The notes under the pieces were generated by a model. The model saw only the letters and a program-made list of their open reading frames with translations. It searched no databases and was not told the DNA's origin. The translations under genes were made by a program, and so were the position numbers. DNA of 40,054 bases from Desulfobulbaceae bacterium. GTDB taxonomy: Bacteria > Desulfobacterota > Desulfobulbia > Desulfobulbales > Desulfobulbaceae. The stretch is taken from positions 1 to 40,054 of the forward strand of contig WFZC01000337.1 in assembly GCA_015489765.1 (NCBI GenBank), written 5' to 3'. This document shows positions 1 to 7,057 of the stretch, in pieces (the first letter of the stretch is position 1; the number at the start of each line of letters is the position of its first letter).

Positions 1-133
1 CAACGATAACAGTTGAAATATGATGATTCATTTCGTTTGGTGAAATGATAAGGCATGGTCTGGTTTTTTGTATTTCATGTCCAACTGTTGGATCAAGGTT
101 GATGAGAAATACTTCGAAACGATTTATTTCCAT
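1..133 (-). CDS. MazF/PemK-family toxin, N-terminal part, cut by window edge
   Basis: This reading frame is too short for the ORF track because the window ends inside it. Reading the minus strand from ATG at 133 gives about 44 residues, including INLDPTVGHEIQKTRPCLII. This is the hallmark N-terminal strand region of the PemK/MazF endoribonuclease fold (LDPxxGxEixKtRPclIvs). Members cleave mRNA and are held in check by the cognate antitoxin. The start overlaps the last codons of the upstream antitoxin by 10 nt, the usual coupled arrangement of mazEF/pemIK. An in-frame ATG six bases upstream (139) is possible, but an AGGA-like site fits the 133 start better. The C-terminal part lies outside the window, so integrity cannot be judged. 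Confidence 0.85.
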   Translation of the reverse strand, partial: MEINRFEVFLINLDPTVGHEIQKTRPCLIISPNEMNHHISTVIV

Positions 134-372
134 TCCCATTCTTCCTTTTCCCACCGACTTTCTGGAAACTCTATCAACCTGTCATCTTCATTCTTTGCCA
201 TTGCCTTGAAAGCTTTTTCCCAGTTTTTTCTGGACTGCGTAGTTGGCCTAATGACAAGTTCATTGTCGTGTACCTCAAGGTCGACTTCTCCACTGAGGCC
301 GCACTGTTTTAGAATGGGTTTTGGGATTCTGAGTCCTTGGGAATTACCAATTTGAATTATAGAAACCTTCAT
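124..372 (-). CDS. MazE/AbrB-type antitoxin
   Basis: An 82-residue protein with an N-terminal SpoVT/AbrB swapped-hairpin DNA-binding domain: KVSIIQIGNSQGLRIPK, then the hydrophobic strand pattern VDLEVHDNELVIRP (residues about 1-45). The C-terminal half is acidic and Trp/Glu-rich, as expected of the segment that wraps around a MazF dimer. I chose ATG at 372 over the GTG at 381 because AGGTGG lies five bases before it. It would neutralise the overlapping toxin and repress their shared promoter, where palindromes sit between the -35 and -10 boxes. The surrounding DNA is AT-rich compared with the rest of the window, which suits a horizontally acquired module. Confidence 0.85.
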   Translation of the reverse strand: MKVSIIQIGNSQGLRIPKPILKQCGLSGEVDLEVHDNELVIRPTTQSRKNWEKAFKAMAKNEDDRLIEFPESRWEKEEWEWK

Positions 373-404
373 AATTGCCACCTGTTGGTTAGTTTTATAG
401 ATAC

Positions 405-433
405 ATTGTAATTACATTGGTGGCCAATGTCAA
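405..433 (-). promoter_or_regulatory. mazEF promoter with internal palindromic operators
   Basis: On the minus strand TTGACA (433-428) and TACAAT (410-405) are separated by exactly 17 bp, close to the sigma-70 consensus, 33 bp before the antitoxin start. The spacer holds a perfect inverted repeat with 7-bp arms, ACATTGG-TGG-CCAATGT (414-430). Next to it is a 10-bp palindrome TGTAATTACA (407-416) that overlaps the -10 box. Binding of the MazE-MazF complex there would block RNA polymerase; the operator role is inferred from the position. Confidence 0.7.
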
Positions 434-458
434 TTTTGTTTTTCAAACGCACAACTGT

Positions 459-510
459 CTTTTTACTTAGCCATCTTTAAGCATTGTCTGGATTTTTTAC
501 GAGTTCATCT
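459..510 (+). mobile_element. Truncated right-end copy of the MITE-like element
   Basis: The segment shares CTTTTTACTTAGCCATCTTTAA and the terminal TTTTTTACGAGTTCATCT pattern with the right ends of the full elements at 1153, 17139 and 24769. The left two thirds of the element are missing, so it is read as a decayed remnant. No flanking duplication is visible. Confidence 0.6.
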
Positions 511-692
511 TCCATGACATAGTTTGGATATTTTTTCTTGGACAGTCCGTCCGGTCAAAGCCACATAGTAGTATTTGGAAATAATATATTTTTTTTGTAT
601 TTTGCAGCATAACGTTCATGAGTTAGGGAATTTTTTTTATCGCAGGCTTTGCTCACAAGTGGTATTTATATAAATTTCAGGTTTTGTTTATC

Positions 693-723
693 CGAAAATA
701 GCATTTAACACGTTGTATTTTCG
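693..723. repeat. AT-rich inverted repeat in gene-free region
   Basis: Perfect 8-bp arms CGAAAATA and TATTTTCG are separated by 15 bp. The surrounding 511-890 stretch is AT-rich, has no credible reading frame, and shows nothing else that I can assign. The function is unknown. Confidence 0.35.
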
Positions 724-894
724 TACTTTTGACAAGCGGGAAAACATTATGCGACATTCATAGTTCTAACTTGCTGAAAATGCGTATTTTTATTGTTTGT
801 TGTGCCGCCGGGGCATGCCAGTTTATTCGAAAATAAGGTTACGCATGTTTTTGTAACTACTCAATAACTGATGGTAAGTTGTTGCTAATTATAT

Positions 895-978
895 GGATTC
901 CGGCCAACAACCTGCCGGAATGACCCAGTTGCAGGCAATTCAGAGCGTCATCCCCGCAGTCTGTTGGGCGGGGATCCA
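895..978. repeat. Pair of REP-like hairpins
   Basis: Two imperfectly related hairpins lie in opposite orientation. ATTCCGGC/GCCGGAAT (897-904 with 914-921) is followed by TGAC, and ATCCCCGC/GCGGGGAT (950-957 with 968-975) is preceded by CGTC and followed by CCAG. The GGATTCC..GGAATGAC and GTCATCCCCGC..GCGGGGATCCAG forms are typical of dispersed intergenic palindromes in many proteobacteria. No gene is present here. Confidence 0.6.
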
Positions 979-1152
979 GACATATATCACCACTTATTGA
1001 GAATTCACTGTTTTTTTAGCGTAACCTGTTGATTTTCATTGTTTGTTGTGGTTGGCCAATTTGGCACAGCCATGCTGGTTTGTCGGTTGGCGGCATTGGG
1101 GGCAGTGCAAAAACATGTCCACCCGAGAGGCGATGCCTTTCTGATTGGTTGA

Positions 1153-1335
1153 TGGCGTCGTAAAAACTTCGATCTACTGCGTCGGGTGTCCCGGGGCGAT
1201 TCGCGGGCATACTACCTGTATAGTTGAGACCCGCCCCGGAACACTACTCCTCGGAGTCTCCGCTCCGCTTATCTGTATGTCTATGTTTTTACTTAGCCAT
1301 CTTTAAAAATTATTTAGACTTTTTACGGGATCACC
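1153..1335 (+). mobile_element. MITE-like element copy 1 (183 bp)
   Basis: The element starts TGGCGTCGTAAAAACTTCG and ends CTTTTTACGGGATCACC. It is flanked on both sides by the 8-bp direct repeat TTGGTTGA (1145-1152 and 1336-1343). The ends are imperfect inverted repeats sharing the core CGTAAAAA. Inside is a 13-bp stem with one mismatch, GTGTCCCGGGGCG (1186-1198) with CGCCCCGGAACAC (1232-1244), and a small ACTCC-TC-GGAGT hairpin. It encodes no protein: the 64-residue minus ORF across it is not conserved in the other copies. This copy lies about 60 bp before the DUF202-receiver gene. Confidence 0.8.
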
Positions 1336-1398
1336 TTGGTTGAATTTATTGATTTTTTTAAAGGAAACCCTTTTGGGGCTGCAGGGGAACAATAAAAG

Positions 1399-2451
1399 AT
1401 GGAGCAGAGTGACGTCCACAACGGTCAATTAGGCGAGGAGCGAAAGGCCGTTTTTCATCCCATTGAACTGGCGTTGAAACATCAGCGCTTGACGGAAAAA
1501 CGCACGGATTTTCTGGAGGAGTTATTCCCCGCTCGTAAGATATATGCCGAGGAACTGAAGCGTGATCTCGATGAAATAATGCAGGCCATTATTGAGGAGG
1601 AATCTCTGGACAAGGCCTTGTCTCTGCTCGGCACCAAGTATGCCATTGAACGGACACTGCTGGCCGAAGAGCGCAATATCATGGCCGAGGAGCGGAACCT
1701 GCTTGGTGAAAAGCGTACCCGCCGTTCCCGGATCCGGACCGAACTGGCTGAAAAGCGAAGCGGACTTGCCCGGATCCGGACGCTGCTGGCAAGAAATCGT
1801 TCTTTTCTGGCGGAAAAACGCACCTCCATGGCCCAGCAGCGGACCACCCTGGCCAAGGCACGCACCCATCTCGCCTTCATCAGGACCGGTGTCGCCCTGG
1901 TCGCGCTGGGCAGTGCCCTGACCCGGTATTTTGCCCTTGGCTGGTGGACGATCATGGATGTCAGTATCCTGATTCTCGGTGTTGTCATGGTCGGCATGGG
2001 AATCTACTTTTATTTGCCGACCAGAAAGGAAGAGGGGCGTCTGATTGATATCATGCGCCAGAAGGAAGAGGAACTGATGCGGCGTAAGCCCCGTATTCTT
2101 GTTCTGGATGACGAGCTGGCTGTCTGTAAGATGGTAAAGCTCTATCTTGAGAAGGCAGGCTATGAAGTTGAGGCCTTTACCAATCCACATGTTGCCAAGC
2201 AGCGGCTTGAAGCCAGCCAGTTTGACGTGGTCATTACCGATCTGATGATGGAGGGAATGACCGGTAAGGAAATCCTGCAGCTTGTCAAGCGGATCTCGCC
2301 CCAGACCCAGGTCATCATGATTACCCACATGGAAGAACACTTTATTGAAGAGTTCAAGGGAGAGCTTTTCGCCTATTTTTCCAAACCGGTTGACATCAAG
2401 AAATTGCTGGCCTGTGTCAAGCGTGCGGTTGAAGAACGGATGCTGGTGTAG
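1399..2451 (+). CDS. DUF202-like membrane protein with heptad array and C-terminal receiver domain
   Basis: A 350-residue protein of unknown function with a clear architecture. Residues 1-84 are charged and helical. Residues 87-163 are eleven consecutive 7-residue units of the type xLAxxRT (LLAEERN, LLGEKRT, FLAEKRT, HLAFIRT). The last units resemble the conserved ERTxLAxxRTxLA start of DUF202 proteins. Two membrane segments follow (about 164-184 and 187-208). Residues 232-345 form a response-regulator receiver with acidic pair D237/D238, phosphoacceptor D281 in VVITDLMMEGM, and K329. There is no DNA-binding output domain, so phosphorylation would be read by the membrane part or a partner. 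It starts a four-gene co-directional locus, 12 bp before the PEP-synthase-like gene, and GGGGAAC lies upstream of the ATG. Confidence 0.8.
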   Translation: MEQSDVHNGQLGEERKAVFHPIELALKHQRLTEKRTDFLEELFPARKIYAEELKRDLDEIMQAIIEEESLDKALSLLGTKYAIERTLLAEERNIMAEERNLLGEKRTRRSRIRTELAEKRSGLARIRTLLARNRSFLAEKRTSMAQQRTTLAKARTHLAFIRTGVALVALGSALTRYFALGWWTIMDVSILILGVVMVGMGIYFYLPTRKEEGRLIDIMRQKEEELMRRKPRILVLDDELAVCKMVKLYLEKAGYEVEAFTNPHVAKQRLEASQFDVVITDLMMEGMTGKEILQLVKRISPQTQVIMITHMEEHFIEEFKGELFAYFSKPVDIKKLLACVKRAVEERMLV

Positions 2452-2463
2452 AGGGAGCAGACA

Positions 2464-5031
2464 ATGATCAGACTATGGAAATCACTGCACGACGATAAGA
2501 AGGTAAAGGCTACCAATGCCGAAAGACTTGTTCGTAAAAAATATGAGGCATTTTTAACCGTATTGGCAGAAAATTCCCATGCCCTTGAACTGATGACGGA
2601 GCTGGAAAAAAATCTTCTTGAGAATCGTCTTATCAGTATTCCCTATTTGAAAAATATGGTGAAAAACCTGTCCAAAAGCGTTTTCAGTGTTATTGACAAT
2701 CTGGAACGTCTGTCTGGAAACAGATATACCATCCTGACCGATGCCTATGATACCATCGAGCGTGAAATCAGGACCATACTAACCGGCTCCAAGATTCCTG
2801 TCTACACGCCTGCGGTCATACCCATGGATGATATTCACTGCGGCCATATCGACAAGGTCGGCAGTAAAATGGCCAACCTTGGTGAGCTGCGTAATCATTT
2901 TAATATCAACGTTCCCGATGGCTTTGCCCTGACTGCCTGTGCCTACACCCATTTTGCCGAATACAATGATCTTTCCAGGAAGATCAATAGAATTCTGGCA
3001 CGACTCGATATTGAGAACAGCCAGCAGCTCCTGGAGACGGAAAAGGAGATCAAGGCGATCATTGCGGAGGCGGTGATCCCGCCGGAGATAGAAGAAGCCG
3101 TGCAGACGATAAGTCGGGAACTGGAAGAAAAACACGGCCGTAAGATGTATTGGGCCGTGCGTAGCAGCGCCATCGGCGAGGACCTGGAAAATTCCTTTGC
3201 CGGCCAGTTTTCCAGCATATTGAATGTGCCCACCGATCGGTTGTTGGAAAAATACAAAGAGGTGGTTGCCAGCAAGTATAACGCCCGCAACATGCTCTAC
3301 CAGCGCATGAAGGGTATCCGACCCGATGATGTCAACATGAGTGTTGGTATCATCGAGATGGTGCGGCCCATGACCTCGGGTGTTCTCTATACGGTTGAGC
3401 CCATGCGACCGGACTCGGGAGAACTTGTCGTTTCCGCCATCTGGGGCTTGGGGCAGTTGCTGGTGGAGGGCGTGACCTCGGCCGATATGTTTGTCATCAG
3501 GAGAGAGCCGGGTTTTCCGCTGGTCAAGGAAGAGATTGCCCGCAAGGAGATGTGCTTGATATCACTGGATGCGGGTGGGGTTGAGCATGACATGACCTGT
3601 GAAGATGATTGCCGTATCCCCTGTTTGACCCACGAGCAGCTGCAGATCCTCGGCGAAACCGGACTCAAGATAGAAAAACACTTCAAGTCGCCCCAGGACA
3701 TTGAATGGTGCTTTGACCAGGATGGGAAGTTGGTTGTGGTCCAGACCCGGCCGCTTCATGTGCTTGACCATAGCAGCAGGCGGAAGCTGAAGGCGCCCAT
3801 CACCGCACCGGTTATTGCCAGAAACGCACGGGCGGTTGCCGGTGGCGTCGGGGCGGGTGTGGTTTGCAAGGTAACAGATATTCATGAAATATTTACCTTT
3901 CCCGAGGGCGGCATCATGGTGTTGAAAAATTCGTCACCGCGCTTTATCGGCGCCCTGACAAAGGCCGCCGCCGTTGTTGTTGAAAAGGGGAACCGTACCG
4001 ATCACATGTCTTCTGTGGTCCGGGAACTTAATGTCCCCTGTCTTGTGAAAATACCGGAAATTTTTTCCACCCTGCAAAACGGCCAGGAGATTACCGTTGA
4101 TGCCACTGAAGGGACCATTTATGAGGGGAAGGTCACCGAATTGCTGGAAGCGGATGATACTGCGGTCAAGGATCCGTCCGTCGATGTTTCGCAAACCGAG
4201 TCTCACTGGCTGCTCTCGAGAATGGCGGAATATATTTTTCCACTGCATCTGACGGAACCGCAGGTAAGCGATTTTCAGGAAAGTAGCTGTACGACCTGGC
4301 ATGATATTCTTCGTTTCTGTCATGAGACTGCCCTCAATGAAATTTTTCTCCTTAAGGAGAAAGGCAAGGTTAGTTCCATAAAAAATGTCTATCGGATCAG
4401 CACGGATCTTCCTTTTACCCTGTTTGTCTTTGATCTCTTCGGCACCACCATCCAGGGTGGCGGTCAGGGCGGAACAATTGAACCCGGGCAGATCAATGCC
4501 CGGCCCTTTCGCGAGCTCTGGAAAGGTATGACGGCACCGGATGTCAGCTGGAATGGACCAGCGCAGCAGATGGGAGCCAGGGACCTGATGTCGGCGATGA
4601 CACGAACAACCGCTTTCGAAGCAGGATCGGAGGACAGCAGAAGTTACGCCGTTGTTACCCCGGAATACCTTAATCTGAGCCTGAGCCTGGGGTATCATTA
4701 TGTGACCCTGGACTGTTACATAGCCGAAGATCCCTATAATAATTACATCACCCTCTCCTTTAAGGGAGGCGCTGCCGATATACAAAAAAGAAAGTTGCGG
4801 GTTCTGCTTCTTGCCGAAATACTCAAAACGCTCGGATTTGATGTAACGGTGAACAATGATTTTCTCAAGGCCAGGATCAAGGCCGAGGGCAGTGAAGAAC
4901 TGTTACGGATAGTCTATGAACTGGGCCGGATGCTCGGTGTGACCAGACTGTTGGATGTGGCTCTGAAAGACGAAACCATGATCAAGGAATGTGCCCGGAG
5001 GTTTCAGGATCGCAAACCACTGTTGGAGTAG
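2464..5031 (+). CDS. PEP synthase/PPDK-related phosphotransfer protein lacking the PEP-binding barrel
   Basis: An 855-residue protein. Residues 1-115 are helical. About 120-430 match the ATP-grasp-like N-terminal domain of pyruvate phosphate dikinase and PEP synthase (VGSKMANLGELR, WAVRSSAIGEDLENSFAGQ, QDIEWCFDQDGKLVVVQTRPL). About 480-570 form the swivelling phosphohistidine domain, with H514 in GNRTDHMSSVVRELNVPCL (family form GGxxSHxAivaRElgiPav). The usual C-terminal PEP/pyruvate TIM barrel is absent; a 280-residue region I do not recognise takes its place. By family knowledge the first two domains could move phosphate from ATP to the histidine, but the acceptor is unknown. GGGAG precedes the ATG. 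Its place between a receiver protein and a two-component pair suggests signalling rather than gluconeogenesis. Confidence 0.75.
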   Translation: MIRLWKSLHDDKKVKATNAERLVRKKYEAFLTVLAENSHALELMTELEKNLLENRLISIPYLKNMVKNLSKSVFSVIDNLERLSGNRYTILTDAYDTIEREIRTILTGSKIPVYTPAVIPMDDIHCGHIDKVGSKMANLGELRNHFNINVPDGFALTACAYTHFAEYNDLSRKINRILARLDIENSQQLLETEKEIKAIIAEAVIPPEIEEAVQTISRELEEKHGRKMYWAVRSSAIGEDLENSFAGQFSSILNVPTDRLLEKYKEVVASKYNARNMLYQRMKGIRPDDVNMSVGIIEMVRPMTSGVLYTVEPMRPDSGELVVSAIWGLGQLLVEGVTSADMFVIRREPGFPLVKEEIARKEMCLISLDAGGVEHDMTCEDDCRIPCLTHEQLQILGETGLKIEKHFKSPQDIEWCFDQDGKLVVVQTRPLHVLDHSSRRKLKAPITAPVIARNARAVAGGVGAGVVCKVTDIHEIFTFPEGGIMVLKNSSPRFIGALTKAAAVVVEKGNRTDHMSSVVRELNVPCLVKIPEIFSTLQNGQEITVDATEGTIYEGKVTELLEADDTAVKDPSVDVSQTESHWLLSRMAEYIFPLHLTEPQVSDFQESSCTTWHDILRFCHETALNEIFLLKEKGKVSSIKNVYRISTDLPFTLFVFDLFGTTIQGGGQGGTIEPGQINARPFRELWKGMTAPDVSWNGPAQQMGARDLMSAMTRTTAFEAGSEDSRSYAVVTPEYLNLSLSLGYHYVTLDCYIAEDPYNNYITLSFKGGAADIQKRKLRVLLLAEILKTLGFDVTVNNDFLKARIKAEGSEELLRIVYELGRMLGVTRLLDVALKDETMIKECARRFQDRKPLLE

Positions 5032-5104
5032 CGGACACCAGGGACAATCCGTCAAGGAGCCGGGTAGAATCAATGAAAAATAAAGGGGTGCAAAGCAGCC
5101 GGCT

Positions 5105-7057
5105 GTGAAATTCAAGGAATTGAAACTGCCCACCAAGTTCATGCTTGGCCTGGGACTGATCCTTCTTGGAACCAACTGTATTATTTCCATTTTTTTTTAC
5201 AGCTATGTGAAAAACCTCTATCTCGAGGAACTTTATCAGAAAACAGAATTTACCCTGGGTTATATTGACGCGACCATGGAGTTTGTCCGTGACGATCTCC
5301 GGCCCAGAATGCTGCACTTTCTCCCCAGAGATGAGTTTATCAGCGAGGCCATGTCCACATCGGTGGTCAACAAGAAGATCATGGCCCGCTTCATCAAGAG
5401 ATTTCCCCGCAATGTCTACCGCCGGGTTGCCCTCAACCCCATGAATCCGGCAAACAGGGCCAATGCGTTTGAGCGCGCCCACATTGCCCGCTTTAATGAG
5501 GAACCTGATCAGACACCTGGTTGGCAGGGACTGGTTTCAAGGGATGGTCTCCAGTATTTTGTCCGCATGCAGGCGGTTCGAATGGAAAAGTCATGTCTCC
5601 TCTGTCATGGCGATCCCTCCATGGCTCCCCGTTCACTTGTGCGGCGTTATGGAGCGGAAAACGGCCATAACTGGAAGATCGGGCAGGTCATTGGCCTGGA
5701 ATCCATTGCCATTCCCGTGGCGCAAACCTTCTATCAGATACGTCAGGCCGCCCTGGTGATTTTTATTGTCGGCCTGATCGCCCTCTCCGTTGTTCTTGTC
5801 TTGATCAACTATTTTCATTTTGTAGTGGCGGTGCGTCCTCTGCGCCGGGCCAGCGCCTTTTTCAAGTCCGTGGTCAGCGGCGAAAAGGGATTGGATAGCC
5901 GTTTCGAGGTCCACGGCAGTGATGAGATCGCGGAGCTTGGAGATTCGTTCAATCGGATGATCGGCCATCTGAAACAGTCCCAGGAGGAGGTTCGTTCATC
6001 CGAGGCCAAGTACCGGCAGATTTTCGAGGGCTCCAAGGATGGCATCATCGTCACCGATTGCGAGGGGTTGGTCGTGGATGTCAACAATGCCGGTATCGAG
6101 CTGTTCGGCTGCAAGAACAGGCGGGAATTCATGCGCAATGTGACGATTCATGACTTTTTTGTTCATCGGCAAGAGCGCAATAATTTTCTGGTCCGCATGG
6201 AGGAGCAGGGATATGTCAAGGATTTTGAAGCCCTGTTCCGCAAACGGGACAACTCGGAGTTTGAGGTGCTTATCACCGCCACCCTCCAACGTAAGGAGAA
6301 AGAACCGGGGTGCCTGTATGAGTGTATTGTCCGGGATGTCAGCGAACGCAAGAGCATGGAGATGCAGATCCGCCAGGCCGAAAAACTGGCCTCCATCGGT
6401 CAGCTTGCCGCCGGGGTAGCCCATGAAATCAACAATCCGCTTTCCATCATCCTTGGCTATACCGGCCTGCTTTTGAAAGAAAACCGGGATGACAGGCAGG
6501 CAGGGGACCTTGAGATAATCCGTAACAATGCCGGCATGTGCAAAAAAATCGTTGAAGACCTGCTCAACTTTTCCCGGCAGACCGACACCCGGTTTGTGCG
6601 GGCGGATATTGGTGAAACCGTGGCATCGGTTATTGACGTTCTTGAGGGTGAATTTTCCGGCAAGGGAATTGCAATCATAACCGATTTTGCCGACGATATT
6701 CCTGCGGTTCCCATGTCTGTGGACAAGATCAGGCAGGTCTGCCTAAATCTCATGATCAACGCGGCCCAGGCCATTGAGGGAGAGGGCACCATCCAGGTGG
6801 TTGGCCGCTACGAGGCACGGGACAACATGGTGCGGATTTCCTTTATCGACACCGGCTGTGGTATTCCCTGCAAGATTCAGCACAAGATATTCGAACCGTT
6901 TTTTACCACCAAGGAACCGGGCCAGGGCACCGGGCTGGGCACTTCGGTCAGTTACGGGATTATCGAGGAGCATGGCGGGGAGATAGCCTTTACCAGTGAA
7001 GAGGGCAAGGGCACGACCTTCTGGATACGATTGCCCCTGAAGGAGCAGCCTCAATGA
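5105..7057 (+). CDS. Sensor histidine kinase with DUF3365 heme-binding sensor, HAMP and PAS domains
   Basis: A 650-residue membrane kinase. The first membrane helix (about 12-33) is followed by a periplasmic domain of DUF3365/Tll0287 type carrying a c-type heme motif CLLCH (C164, C167, H168). A second membrane helix lies at about 215-240, then HAMP (about 240-295) and PAS (about 300-415). The HisKA box has H440 in GVAHEINNPLSIILGY. The ATPase domain shows N box NLMINAAQAIEG, DTGCGIP and GTGLGTSVSYGI. It probably senses redox state, ligands or NO through heme and phosphorylates the downstream regulator. The start is GTG at 5105 with a weak ribosome site. A mini-ORF (5073-5108) ends in a GTGA overlap with it. 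The stop overlaps the next gene by ATGA. Confidence 0.88.
   Translation: MKFKELKLPTKFMLGLGLILLGTNCIISIFFYSYVKNLYLEELYQKTEFTLGYIDATMEFVRDDLRPRMLHFLPRDEFISEAMSTSVVNKKIMARFIKRFPRNVYRRVALNPMNPANRANAFERAHIARFNEEPDQTPGWQGLVSRDGLQYFVRMQAVRMEKSCLLCHGDPSMAPRSLVRRYGAENGHNWKIGQVIGLESIAIPVAQTFYQIRQAALVIFIVGLIALSVVLVLINYFHFVVAVRPLRRASAFFKSVVSGEKGLDSRFEVHGSDEIAELGDSFNRMIGHLKQSQEEVRSSEAKYRQIFEGSKDGIIVTDCEGLVVDVNNAGIELFGCKNRREFMRNVTIHDFFVHRQERNNFLVRMEEQGYVKDFEALFRKRDNSEFEVLITATLQRKEKEPGCLYECIVRDVSERKSMEMQIRQAEKLASIGQLAAGVAHEINNPLSIILGYTGLLLKENRDDRQAGDLEIIRNNAGMCKKIVEDLLNFSRQTDTRFVRADIGETVASVIDVLEGEFSGKGIAIITDFADDIPAVPMSVDKIRQVCLNLMINAAQAIEGEGTIQVVGRYEARDNMVRISFIDTGCGIPCKIQHKIFEPFFTTKEPGQGTGLGTSVSYGIIEEHGGEIAFTSEEGKGTTFWIRLPLKEQPQ

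Noticed and set aside
1016-1210. 64-codon minus-strand ORF across the first mobile element
   Set aside because: The frame depends on the element sequence and is broken in the other two copies; there is no ribosome site and no family resemblance.
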